A model generated the notes under the pieces. It saw nothing but the letters and a program-made list of their open reading frames with translations, searched no databases and had not been told where the DNA came from. The position numbers were made by a program, and so were the translations under genes. Below, one piece after another: positions 22,767 to 31,939 of a DNA stretch of 32,175 nt. Each line of letters begins with the position of its first letter. Position 1 is the stretch's first letter. Source of the stretch: Gemmatimonadota bacterium (lineage in GTDB: Bacteria; Gemmatimonadota; Gemmatimonadetes; Longimicrobiales; Gaopeijiaceae); NCBI GenBank assembly GCA_022564055.1, contig JADFMD010000021.1:1-32175 (forward strand), in the 5' to 3' direction.

Positions 22767-24157
22767 GGCCGATGAGTGTGGTTGCGGCGACGCTCTTCGC
22801 GGCTGTTCTCTCGATGGACTCCCTCCACGCCCAGGTCTCTCCGCCCGACACGCTCACGCTGACTCTGGAAGAGGCGTACCGCATCGCGGCGGGCAGTAAT
22901 CCCGCGTACCGGCAGGTCGTGAACACGACGACGCTCAATGGGCCTGAGTCGAGGGCGAATTTGTTCGGCCAGATTTTGCCGTCCGTGAGCCTGAATCTCC
23001 TCTCGACGGGGTACAGCGGGCGCCTCACACAACAGGCCAACGACTTCTTCGGCAATCCCATCCTGAATCCGACGCAAAGCTTCACGTACAGCTCGAACAC
23101 GTCGCAGAGCGTCTCACTGGACTGGACCATCCAGGGAGCCAGCCTGTTCAACGACCGGACGCGTCAGAGGCTTACCAACCGGGACCGCGGTCTTGCGGAG
23201 TCCTCGGAGATGGCGGGGTTGAGGGCAAGCGTGCGCCGGCAGTTCTATTTGGTCCTGCGGGAGCGGGATCTGCTCGAGCTCGAGCGCTCGCTCGTCGAGC
23301 CGAGACGAGTCGATCTCGACGTGGCCCAGCAGCTATTCCGGCTCGCGCAGATCACCAGAGTCGACGTCTTGAACGCGGAGTTGGCCATCGAACAGCAGAA
23401 TATCGCTGTCAACGTTCAGGACCGGCGCTACGAACAGGTACTTCTCTTCCTGCGTACCCTCCTGGGCGACGACGGGCTACCGCCGCTGCGCCTCCAAACC
23501 GAGGACCATGCCGTCTTCGATCCGTCGGGCCTCGATCTGGACGTATTAGTGGACCGCGCCATGGATACCAACCCTGCGGTGCGTCAGCAAGGGGCGTCCG
23601 TCGAGTCCGCGTCGCATGGACTCAAAGAGAGTCGCAATACCTGGTGGCCACGCTTGCAGGCGCGCTTCACCTATGGGCGGCTCGCTCAGACGCCGGGTAC
23701 GTCGGGGATCTTCGATTTTCAGCCCAATAACGACACACAGAGCAGCTTCAGCCTCGGTCTGAGCGTGCCCTTCTTCGGTGACTACTTCCAGAACCAGGCG
23801 GGCATCGCCCGGGCGACCGTTGACCTGGACAACGCCGACGAGCAATTGCGGAGCACCCGCCTGGCCACAGCCGAGCAGGTTCGATCCGCTGCCTTGACCC
23901 TGCGTAACGGGTACGAGAGCCATGTACTGGCTCAGCGCTCGCTGGACATCGCTCAAGAGGCGTTACGCTTGGCCCGGGAGGAGTACCGCTTGGGCACGCG
24001 GACCTTCGAGCAACTCCGGGACAGCATCAACCAAGAAGCCTTGGCCCGCCGTCAGGTGGTCGAAGCGGACTACAGCTTCACGGACGGCCTCGTGACGCTG
24101 GAAGAGGCAGTGGGGACCACGATCGACGGCTCGACCACCGGGGGCGGAGCGGAGTAG
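22763..24157 (+). CDS. TolC-family outer-membrane efflux channel
   Basis: A 464-residue TolC/OEP protein. It has a Sec signal peptide (SVVAATLFAAVLSMDSLHAQ), then LTLEEAYRIAAGSNPAYRQV, the usual first OEP helix. Strand regions with alternating aromatic/polar residues follow (SVSLNLLSTGYSG, SQSVSLDWTIQG), then long amphipathic helices, and the internal repeat with the second OEP half from about DLDVLVDRAMDTNPAVRQQGASVESASHGLKESRNTWWP, SLGLSVPFF, and a final EYRLGTRTFEQLRDSINQEALARRQVVEADYSF. No lipobox, so it is not a lipidated OprM-type. It overlaps the adaptor by 4 bases and the RND gene starts 5 bases after it. Confidence 0.93.
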   Translation: MRPMSVVAATLFAAVLSMDSLHAQVSPPDTLTLTLEEAYRIAAGSNPAYRQVVNTTTLNGPESRANLFGQILPSVSLNLLSTGYSGRLTQQANDFFGNPILNPTQSFTYSSNTSQSVSLDWTIQGASLFNDRTRQRLTNRDRGLAESSEMAGLRASVRRQFYLVLRERDLLELERSLVEPRRVDLDVAQQLFRLAQITRVDVLNAELAIEQQNIAVNVQDRRYEQVLLFLRTLLGDDGLPPLRLQTEDHAVFDPSGLDLDVLVDRAMDTNPAVRQQGASVESASHGLKESRNTWWPRLQARFTYGRLAQTPGTSGIFDFQPNNDTQSSFSLGLSVPFFGDYFQNQAGIARATVDLDNADEQLRSTRLATAEQVRSAALTLRNGYESHVLAQRSLDIAQEALRLAREEYRLGTRTFEQLRDSINQEALARRQVVEADYSFTDGLVTLEEAVGTTIDGSTTGGGAE

Positions 24158-24161
24158 GGCG

Positions 24162-27100
24162 GTGTCGATCCCGGCCATCTCGACGCGCCGGCCCGTGGCG
24201 GTGGCGATGCTCTTCCTGGCCATCGTCCTGCTCGGGGGGATCTCTTTCGTACGGCTCCCGATCGACCTCCTTCCGGACATAGGTTATCCGCGGCTGGTGG
24301 TCTACACCTCCTATCCGGATGTGGCCCCGGAGCAGGTCGAGCGGGAGATCACGGAACGTATCGAGACCCGTGTCGCGGCGGTGCCGGGCGTCGAGCGCGT
24401 GTCATCGGTGTCGCGGGACGGCCTGAGCCTGGTGACCATCCACTTCGCGTGGGGCACCGACATGGACTTCGCCATGCTCAACACGCGCGAGCAGCTCGAC
24501 ATTCTTCGTGACGGCCTGCCGGAGACCGCCGATCGCCCACAGATACTTCGTGTCGACCCCGACTCGGAGCCCATCATGGTTCTGGCCATGACCGGGGGAT
24601 CCGACCTGTGGCAGACCAAGGAGATGGCGGAGACGGTCTTCCGGCGGCGGCTGGAGCAACTCGACGGCGTGGCGCAGGCCCAGGTGGTGGGTGGGTTGGA
24701 TCGTGAAATCCATGTCGAGGTGAATCCGCTCCTGCTGGAGTCGTACGGGCTCCGGCTCGAGCAGATTTCGACGGCGCTCGCCCAGGCGAACGTGAGCGCG
24801 CCAGGCGGGACGATTCTCCAGGGGCGCTTCCGCTACCCCCTGCGCACGCTGGGTGAGTTCCAGACCGTGGAGGAGATCAGCGACGTGGTGGTCGACCGGC
24901 AAGCGCGAGGTGCCGGCGGTGGCGCTGGGGGGCAGGGGAGCTCGGGTTCGGGGGACGCGAATTCCTCCAGCTTTCGCCTCATACGGCTCAGCGACGTGGC
25001 TGAAGTGACCGACGGCTTCAAAGAGCGCGAGACGATCACCCGTTACGGCGGGGTGGAGTCGGTCGGAATTCTGGTCTTCAAGGAGTCCGGCTCGAACACG
25101 GTCGAGGTCTCGGAGTTGGTGCGGGAGACTCTGGCGCAGCTCAAGGAGCAATACCCCGGCTTCCAGGTCGACGTGGCCACCGACCAAGCCGGATTCATCG
25201 CGGATTCGATCAACAACGTGGTCACCTCTTTGATCTTCGGGGGAGTGCTGGCTTTCCTGGTCCTCTTCCTCTTCCTGCGGGATCCTCGTTATCCGGTTGC
25301 CATTGCGTTGGCCATCCCCATCTCGGTGGTCGGCACTTTCGCGTTGTTGGATGTGGCCGGCGTCTCCATGAACATCATGAGCCTGGGCGGCTTGGCACTC
25401 GGCGTAGGAATGCTCGTCGACAATTCGATCGTGGTCCTGGAAAACATCTTCCGGCACCGGGAGCAGGGTGTTCCCCCTCTGGAGGCCGCGATCCGGGGCA
25501 CCGAGGAAGTTCAGGGCGCCATCACGGCGTCTACCTTGACCACGGTGAGCGTCTTCGGCCCGATCATCTACGTCGAGGGCGTGGCGGGAGAGCTCTTCCG
25601 GGACCTGTCTCTGGCGGTGACGTTTTCGCTTCTGGTCAGCCTGCTCGTGGCGCTGACACTGTTACCTACGATGGCGGCCCGTTTCTCCGAGGGACACAAG
25701 ACGGAAACGGAAGACGAAGAGGTGGAGATCGCAGCGCGAGCGCCCGTCGTGGTTCGGGGACTCTGGGGCAGGATCAAATGGTTGGTAGTCGGCACGCTCC
25801 TGCTTCCGTTCCGCGCGCTCCGTTTTCTGGCCACCCTGGCGCGGGACCTCGTCGTGTTCTGGGGCGCATCGATCGGCCGGTTTCTTTCGAGGGCATTCGG
25901 CCCACTGCTGAACGCCTTCGATCGTTCGTTCGACCGGTTCGCCGCTCGGTACCACACGGTGCTTGAATGGTCGCTCGATCACCGCGCGCGGGTCCTCGGG
26001 ATGGCGGGAACGGCTCTGGCCGTGTCTCTGGGTTTGACGACGGTGCTGGATCGTGACCTTCTCCCGAGCGTCGATCAGGGCGCTTTCGACGTACGCCTGG
26101 CGCTCGCCGAGGGCACGGGTCTGTCGGCCACGATGACCGTGGCGGAGGGTATAGAAGCGGTGCTCCTGGAGGATCCGGCGGTCGACGCGGTCTTCAGCCG
26201 TGTTGGACGGAACGTGAGCTCGTACGCGCAGAACGATGAGGTCTCGGGCCTGAACACGGCAGAGTTCCAGGTACGGCTCGAACCGGGCGGTGTGACGCGC
26301 GACGCCGTGGAGCGGCTTCGGGGGCTCGCCGAGAGGGTCCCCGACGGAGATCTGACCTTCGTGACGGGCCAGGCGAGCGCTTTGGGACAGATCCTGGGAG
26401 GTAGCGACGCGGACGTGGCCGTTCGAATTCGTGCACAGGATCTGGACGAGGCCTTCGCCCGCGCAGAGGTTGTGCGAACTCGACTCGAAGAAATTCCCGG
26501 ACTGACCAACGTTCGGGTGGGCATGGAGCGCGGCCAGCCTGAGATCCAGGTGAACATCGACCGCGAGGCCGCCGCGCGCTACGGCATCGAGCCCCGTCTG
26601 ATCGCGGAAGAAGTGAACCGCGCCATGCGGGGCGATCCGGCCACCCAGTTCGTGGATTTCGACCGCCGCATCGACGTGGTCGTACGCTACCCGGACGACC
26701 TCCGGTATTCGATCGAGACACTCGACCGGATCCGCATTCGGGGGGTTCCCCTCAGGGAACTGATCGAGATCCGGGAGGTGCTGGCGGCCTCCGAGATCCA
26801 GCGCGAGGATCAAGGCAGAGTGGTGCCTGTATACGCCGACGTGACCTCGGGCGGCTTGGACCGTGCCATCACTACCATCGAAGCCTCACTGGCCGATCTC
26901 ATACCCACGAGTACGTTGCGTATGGACATCGGCGGGGAGAACGAAGAGATGCGGAGAAGCTTCCGGGATCTCGCTTTCGCTTTCGCGCTGGCGCTCATGC
27001 TGGTCTACATGATTCTGGCCGCCCAGTTCGAGTCTTTCGTACATCCCTTTACGGTGATCATGGCCGTGCCGCTCGCTCTCGTGGGTGCGGTGTGGGCCCT

Positions 27101-27458
27101 GGTCGTGACCGGGGAGGGGATCAACACGATGAGCCTGATCGGGGTTGTCATTCTGGTGGGGATCGTGGTGAACGATTCGATCGTCAAGGTCGACTTCATC
27201 AACCAGGCGCGCAGAGCCGGCATGGAATTGCGGGCGGCGATCCTCGAAGCCGGGCGCGTACGCCTCCGGCCCATCATCATGACCACCGTGACGACGGTCC
27301 TCGGACTGATGCCGATGGCGCTGGGCCTGGGTCGTGGCGCGGACCTCCGGGCGCCGTTGGCCATCGCGGTGATCGGGGGACTCAGCATCGCCACCGTCCT
27401 CACGTTGATCATCGTGCCGGTCGTCTACTCGGTGGTCGAGAGTGGGAGGGCCACATGA
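24162..27458 (+). CDS. RND efflux permease, subunit 1 (SwrC/AcrB-like)
   Basis: A 1098-residue HAE-type RND permease with two homologous halves. It opens with the usual SIPAISTRRPVAVAMLFLAIVLLG, TM1 and a porter loop (VSSVSRDGLSLVTIHF). TM4 carries GMLVDNSIVVLEN: the AcrB Asp407 equivalent (Asp420) is kept, but Asp408 is Asn421. TM10 has GIVVNDSIVKVDF: Asn1004 replaces AcrB Lys940. This D-N/N set is typical of SwrC-type pumps and differs from the AcrB proton relay. Two oddities: a Gly/Ser-rich insert (ARGAGGGAGGQGSSGSG, about 247-263) in the porter domain, and a hydrophobic ~60-residue insert between halves (about 530-585). The start is GTG at 24162. The stop overlaps the next RND gene by ATGA. 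Confidence 0.94.
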   Translation: MSIPAISTRRPVAVAMLFLAIVLLGGISFVRLPIDLLPDIGYPRLVVYTSYPDVAPEQVEREITERIETRVAAVPGVERVSSVSRDGLSLVTIHFAWGTDMDFAMLNTREQLDILRDGLPETADRPQILRVDPDSEPIMVLAMTGGSDLWQTKEMAETVFRRRLEQLDGVAQAQVVGGLDREIHVEVNPLLLESYGLRLEQISTALAQANVSAPGGTILQGRFRYPLRTLGEFQTVEEISDVVVDRQARGAGGGAGGQGSSGSGDANSSSFRLIRLSDVAEVTDGFKERETITRYGGVESVGILVFKESGSNTVEVSELVRETLAQLKEQYPGFQVDVATDQAGFIADSINNVVTSLIFGGVLAFLVLFLFLRDPRYPVAIALAIPISVVGTFALLDVAGVSMNIMSLGGLALGVGMLVDNSIVVLENIFRHREQGVPPLEAAIRGTEEVQGAITASTLTTVSVFGPIIYVEGVAGELFRDLSLAVTFSLLVSLLVALTLLPTMAARFSEGHKTETEDEEVEIAARAPVVVRGLWGRIKWLVVGTLLLPFRALRFLATLARDLVVFWGASIGRFLSRAFGPLLNAFDRSFDRFAARYHTVLEWSLDHRARVLGMAGTALAVSLGLTTVLDRDLLPSVDQGAFDVRLALAEGTGLSATMTVAEGIEAVLLEDPAVDAVFSRVGRNVSSYAQNDEVSGLNTAEFQVRLEPGGVTRDAVERLRGLAERVPDGDLTFVTGQASALGQILGGSDADVAVRIRAQDLDEAFARAEVVRTRLEEIPGLTNVRVGMERGQPEIQVNIDREAAARYGIEPRLIAEEVNRAMRGDPATQFVDFDRRIDVVVRYPDDLRYSIETLDRIRIRGVPLRELIEIREVLAASEIQREDQGRVVPVYADVTSGGLDRAITTIEASLADLIPTSTLRMDIGGENEEMRRSFRDLAFAFALALMLVYMILAAQFESFVHPFTVIMAVPLALVGAVWALVVTGEGINTMSLIGVVILVGIVVNDSIVKVDFINQARRAGMELRAAILEAGRVRLRPIIMTTVTTVLGLMPMALGLGRGADLRAPLAIAVIGGLSIATVLTLIIVPVVYSVVESGRAT

Positions 27459-30400
27459 TCCGACTGAGCATCCGCCGCCCCGTGGCTGTCGCGATGGCCT
27501 ACATGTGTGTCGCCCTCTTGGGCGCTTTCTCCTGGCGGAACATCCCCATCGAGAATCTTCCAAACGTCCAGCTCCCTCGGCTCACCGTGAGGGCGCAGTG
27601 GCCGGGCGCGTCCCCGGAGACTGTCGAGGCGTTTCTGACGTCGCCCCTGGAATCGACCATACAGCAGATTCGGGGGGTCGAGAATATCATCTCCACCTCG
27701 TACGCGGAATCGGGAGCGGGCGTCAGCACCATCGAGATCGAGTTCAAGCGCGACGTGGACATGGACTTCGCACGGCTCGACCTGTCCGAACGTTTGGCGC
27801 AGCTGGAAGAGGAGCTCCCGGAGGGTGTCGGGACCATCCAACTACAGCCGTACGTCCCCCGGGAATTTCAGAACCAGGGGGGGCTGAGCGACCGGATCCT
27901 CGTCTACCAGATCACGGGGCCGTACACCCTCGAGGCCCTACGCGCCCATGTGGACGAAGTCGTGAAACCCAGCCTCGAGCAGATCAACGGGGTGGGACAG
28001 GTGGTGGTGAGCGGTGGACGCCAGCGCCTTTTGAGCATCGAGTTGGACGAGGGGCAGATCCTCGCTTTGGGTTTGACGCCCGACGTGATCCGGTCCAGCA
28101 TCATGGGGCTGGATCTGGTGCGGGAGGCCGGGGCGATCCGTGAGGGTGGACGCGAATGGCCGCTCACGATCGCCGATCGGGCTCAGAACGTGGACGACAT
28201 ACTGAACGCCATCGTGACCACCCGAGGCGGCAGGTCCGTGCGGGTCGCCGACCTGGCCCGCGTAACTGAAACGTTCGAGGAAGCTCGCTCGCTCAACCGG
28301 ATCAACGGCAGTCCCGCCGTGACGTTCTCCGTCGAGAAGGAGAGCAGGGTCAACACGGTAAGGGTGGCCGAAGCCGTAAAGGAGCGGATGGCGGAGCTCG
28401 AGCGTCTGCATCCATACGGATCGCGGGTCATCGAGCTGAGTGACGCCTCGGTGCGCATCAAGAGCCAGCTCACCGATCTGCGCTACCGGGCGCTCATCGC
28501 AGGGGCCGTGATCTTCGTGGTCCTGTTGCTCTTCCTCCGTTCCTTCCGCGCGGCGGGTATGATCTTCGCCACGATCGTCTTCTCGGTGCTCATCTCGTTG
28601 AATCTCATCTACTTCGGCGGTCTGACGCTGAATGTGCTGACCCTGATGGGGTTGGCGATGGGTTTCGGCCTCATCGTGGACAACTCGATCGTGGTGCTGG
28701 AAAACGTCTACCGGAAGTGGCAGGGTGGGGAGGCCCCGGCCGCCGCCGCGGAGAAGGGAGCCAAGGAAGTCGTGCTTCCGATCCTTGCCGGCACGGCCAC
28801 GACGCTCATCGTCTTCGTGCCGTTCGTCTACCTCCAGGGGGAGCTCCGCGTCTTCTACGTGCCACTCGCGATCGTCGTGGGGCTGACCCTCATGGCGTCG
28901 CTTTTCGTCGCCTTCACGTTCATCCCGTCGCTCGCGGCCAAGCTACTGGCCGCGGGCGGTGGAACGATGGGCCTCAGTGCGGCGGGCCACGGTGCGATGG
29001 GTGGCGGTCCGGTGGGCGGCGGTGCGATGGGCGATGGTGTGCCGGTGGCCACACGTATGCCGCTCTACGTGCGTTTCTACCGGGCGCTCGTCGGACTTAC
29101 GCTGCGTTACCCATGGGTTGTCGTCTCCGTGGCCGTCGTCTGCTTCGGAGGGTCGTACTACCTGTTCGACACGCACGTTACCCGGGGGACCATCTTTGGA
29201 GGGCGCTTCGGCGCCCAGGAGACGTACGTCGACGTCAGGATCACCCTCCCGCGGGGCTCCGACCTCGCCCGGGTTGACGCACTGACGCAGTTCTTCGAGG
29301 AGAAGATCGCGGCCATGCCGGAGGTCGATCAGTACGAGACGAACGTCAATGGCGAGAGCGCCCGTATCCATATCACGTTCCCGGATTCGCTGGAGCTGAC
29401 CATGGCGCCCGTCGCGATCAAGGAGCAGATGGTGAGCTACAGCCTCGGCTTCACCGGTGCTCAGGTGCGGGTCTACGGGGTCGGACCCTCCTTCGGGTAC
29501 GGAGGCGGTGGGAGCGCGCCCAACTATCGGATCACGGTCCTCGGATACAACTACCTCCAGGTCCGTGACATTGCTGAGGATCTGGGCTCCCGCCTCCAGC
29601 GAATGTCACGCATTCAGGACGTGGACACGAATGCCTCGGGGTCCTTCACGCGCGATAGGGCCTCGGAGTTCATGGTGGAAGTGGACCGAGCTACGCTCGC
29701 GCGCTACAACATGACGGTCCAGGAACTCGCGGGAGGGCTGACGGCGGCGATCGCGGGCGCCCGGCCGCAGCAGTCCACCATCCAGATGGGTGGGGACGAG
29801 CTTCAGTTCGAGGTCAAGATCGAGGGCGCCAAAATGATGGATGTCTACGATCTACGGGAGACCGTGATCACGGGACCGGACGGCACGGGCATCCGCCTCG
29901 GCGACGTCGTAAGCATCTACGAGCGGCAGGTGCTCGCTCGCATACGTCGTGAGAATCAGCAATACGAACGGACCGTGGCGTACGAGTTCCGCGGCCCCCG
30001 CAGGTTGGGCGACCTCATCCGCGATCAAGTGCTCGAGTCGACGGTCGTTCCCGAGGGGTACACGGTCGAAGCTTCGGGAGGATTTCGTTGGAGCACGGAG
30101 GAGCGGAACCAGATCTACATGGTCCTCGCCATCTCGGTGCTCCTCATTTTTATGGTGACCGCCGCGCTCTTCGAGTCCCTACTTCAGCCGTTGTGCGTGC
30201 TTCTTACGGTCCCGATGGCGCTCATCGGTGTGTTCATGATCTTCTTCTACGTCAACGCCAACTTCTCGCGCGAGGCGTACATCGGCGTGATCATGATGGG
30301 GGGGATCGTGGTCAACAACGCCATCCTGCTCGTGGACCATATCAACCGGGTGCGGAAACGAGGAGGACGGTCTCTGAATGAGGCCATTCTGGAGGGGACC

Positions 30401-30676
30401 CTCGAGCGAGTTCGACCCATTCTCATGACCACAGCCACGACAGTTCTGGGGTTGTTGCCGTTGGTGCTTGCCAGCGAAGCCGCGGACGCCAACATCTGGA
30501 ACGCGCTGGGTTATGCACTCATTGGTGGGATGCTTTCATCCACTTTCTTCGTTCTGACTACGACGCCGGCGCTGTATCTGCTGTTCGAGAGAGGGGGGGA
30601 GGGCCGCCGGGAGTCCTCTGCTAGGGCCCTTCCAGCACTTCACGGCCCAGCGCTTCAGGGTTCATCGATTTCCTGA
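27455..30676 (+). CDS. RND efflux permease, subunit 2 (SwrC/AcrB-like)
   Basis: A 1073-residue RND permease starting at the ATGA overlap with subunit 1 and beginning MIRLSIRRPVAVAMAYMCVALLG. The frame stays open for 121 codons upstream, but that part lies inside the first permease gene and is not protein-coding. TM4 has GLIVDNSIVVLEN (Asp409/Asn410) and TM10 GIVVNNAILLVDH (Asn954 at the AcrB Lys940 position), so it shares the D-N/N pattern. Between halves is a Gly/Met-rich linker (GGGTMGLSAAGHGAMGGG, then GGGAMGDG) from short DNA repeats. It differs throughout from subunit 1, so it is a separate paralog, not a recent copy. One adaptor and one channel with two pumps recalls MdtBC, where the two subunits form a mixed trimer; this is inference. 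Confidence 0.94.
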   Translation: MIRLSIRRPVAVAMAYMCVALLGAFSWRNIPIENLPNVQLPRLTVRAQWPGASPETVEAFLTSPLESTIQQIRGVENIISTSYAESGAGVSTIEIEFKRDVDMDFARLDLSERLAQLEEELPEGVGTIQLQPYVPREFQNQGGLSDRILVYQITGPYTLEALRAHVDEVVKPSLEQINGVGQVVVSGGRQRLLSIELDEGQILALGLTPDVIRSSIMGLDLVREAGAIREGGREWPLTIADRAQNVDDILNAIVTTRGGRSVRVADLARVTETFEEARSLNRINGSPAVTFSVEKESRVNTVRVAEAVKERMAELERLHPYGSRVIELSDASVRIKSQLTDLRYRALIAGAVIFVVLLLFLRSFRAAGMIFATIVFSVLISLNLIYFGGLTLNVLTLMGLAMGFGLIVDNSIVVLENVYRKWQGGEAPAAAAEKGAKEVVLPILAGTATTLIVFVPFVYLQGELRVFYVPLAIVVGLTLMASLFVAFTFIPSLAAKLLAAGGGTMGLSAAGHGAMGGGPVGGGAMGDGVPVATRMPLYVRFYRALVGLTLRYPWVVVSVAVVCFGGSYYLFDTHVTRGTIFGGRFGAQETYVDVRITLPRGSDLARVDALTQFFEEKIAAMPEVDQYETNVNGESARIHITFPDSLELTMAPVAIKEQMVSYSLGFTGAQVRVYGVGPSFGYGGGGSAPNYRITVLGYNYLQVRDIAEDLGSRLQRMSRIQDVDTNASGSFTRDRASEFMVEVDRATLARYNMTVQELAGGLTAAIAGARPQQSTIQMGGDELQFEVKIEGAKMMDVYDLRETVITGPDGTGIRLGDVVSIYERQVLARIRRENQQYERTVAYEFRGPRRLGDLIRDQVLESTVVPEGYTVEASGGFRWSTEERNQIYMVLAISVLLIFMVTAALFESLLQPLCVLLTVPMALIGVFMIFFYVNANFSREAYIGVIMMGGIVVNNAILLVDHINRVRKRGGRSLNEAILEGTLERVRPILMTTATTVLGLLPLVLASEAADANIWNALGYALIGGMLSSTFFVLTTTPALYLLFERGGEGRRESSARALPALHGPALQGSSIS
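28968..29040 (+). repeat. Gly/Met-encoding imperfect tandem repeats in RND linker
   Basis: Short units of the kind GGTGCGATGGGTGGC and GGTGCGATGGGCGATGG recur around GGTCCGGTGGGCGGC and encode GAMGGGPVGGGAMGDG. They make the cytoplasmic linker of the second RND subunit. Such repeats are prone to slippage by units of three bases and probably vary in length among strains. Confidence 0.6.
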
Positions 30677-30685
30677 CCACCTACG

Positions 30686-31939
30686 ATGCCTCGAAACCGT
30701 GCCGGCGGCTGGGATCACCTTCTGGCCGTATTGGCTTTATGCGCGGGCGGATGTGTCCCGGGCGAAGGTGGGCGTAGGGCCAATGACGATCCCGAGGCTC
30801 CTCGTTCGCTACGCGCTGAGGACATGCCCGAATGGTCCGCCGAGCTCGAGTTACGCATTGGCAGCCTAGACGACCCGGATTATTCGCTCACCTACATGAG
30901 GAGCCTGGAGGTGTCTGCTGACGGCACCATGTACACGCTCCACACGCAGGAGCAGGTGGTGCGCATGTTCGCGGCCGACGGATCGTTCAAGGCCCTGATC
31001 GGTGGGAGAGGGAGTGGGCCGGGCGAGTTCGAGAACGTGGCTGTGATGGGTTGGGTAGCCGACACGCTGTGGGTCCTGGACTTTCGGGGATATCGCTTTA
31101 GTCAGTTCACTCCGACCGGCGAGTTCATCGGTTCGTTTTCCGTGCCGTACAGGTCGATCGAAGGTCTATCTGCGATCCAACCGCCTCGAGCGGGCGGCCT
31201 CCTCTTCGACGGCACTGTCCATGGCGAGCCGCCGGCTTTCTCTCATCTGGTGGCCGATGGGACGCTGACCCATCGGGTCCCGATGCTGATGACACGTGAC
31301 GGGACAGTGACCGACACACTGCCCTCCATTCCGATCGGTCGAAACGAGTGGGCGATCTCCGACCCGGACGATCCGGGTCGAGGAGGGCTCTACACGCGGC
31401 AGCCGTTCGGTGACGGGCCGCTGTGGTCGTTCGTGCCAGGTGAAAGGGCCTTGATCATATTGGATCGTACGGCCCCGCTGAGCCGTGATGACGCCATCTT
31501 GCATGTATCAAAGTTGACGTTCTCGGGCGATACCGTGTTCTCGCGCACGTACCGCTTCGAACCGACGCCCGTGAGTTCGGAGGAGGTCGACAGCCTCCTC
31601 GACGAGAGGGCTTCGATGATGGCCGAGCGAGGCATCTTCGGCGTCACCGCGGCGCGAGGCCGGGAGTGGGCGGCGCTGACTCTTTATCAGCCAGAGTTCA
31701 AGCCGGGCGTAGTGGGCATGGTCTTCGGACGCGACGGCAGCATCTGGCTCTCACGGGGGCCGGACGGAACTGGTCAGGATGACTGGGTGGTCTTGGACTC
31801 GGCTGGCGAGCCCATCGGTCACCTGAAGCTTCCTACAGGTTTGCAGATCTTCGTGGTGGACCCACCACTGCTTTGGGCGTCCGAGAGGGACGAGCTCGAT
31901 GTGCCCTATGTGGTGAGGTTTCGGATCGGCCCGTCGTGA
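30686..31939 (+). CDS. Six-bladed beta-propeller lipoprotein, last gene of the efflux operon
   Basis: A 417-residue lipoprotein beginning 9 bases after the second RND stop, hence probably on the same transcript. Signal HLLAVLALCAGGC (Cys about 23). Blades include MRSLEVSADGTMYTLHTQEQVVRMF, GGRGSGPGEF, MGWVADTLWVLDFRGYRFSQF, GRDGSIWLSRG, DWVVLDSAGEPIGHLKLP, and the closing LLWASERDELDVPYVVRFRI. No DSAG strand. It pairs in sub-type with the gene at 20093 on the other side of the pump operon. No strong Shine-Dalgarno precedes the ATG, which would fit coupling to the RND gene. Its stop overlaps the next ATG as TGATG. Confidence 0.87.
   Translation: MPRNRAGGWDHLLAVLALCAGGCVPGEGGRRANDDPEAPRSLRAEDMPEWSAELELRIGSLDDPDYSLTYMRSLEVSADGTMYTLHTQEQVVRMFAADGSFKALIGGRGSGPGEFENVAVMGWVADTLWVLDFRGYRFSQFTPTGEFIGSFSVPYRSIEGLSAIQPPRAGGLLFDGTVHGEPPAFSHLVADGTLTHRVPMLMTRDGTVTDTLPSIPIGRNEWAISDPDDPGRGGLYTRQPFGDGPLWSFVPGERALIILDRTAPLSRDDAILHVSKLTFSGDTVFSRTYRFEPTPVSSEEVDSLLDERASMMAERGIFGVTAARGREWAALTLYQPEFKPGVVGMVFGRDGSIWLSRGPDGTGQDDWVVLDSAGEPIGHLKLPTGLQIFVVDPPLLWASERDELDVPYVVRFRIGPS

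Noticed and set aside
24402-26813. Two long minus-strand frames (351 and 383 codons) over RND subunit 1
   Set aside because: They mirror the RND codons and show no recognisable domain.
27092-27454. Extension of RND subunit 2 by 121 codons upstream
   Set aside because: The stretch is inside the first RND gene in another frame; the ATGA at 27455 begins the standard RND N terminus.
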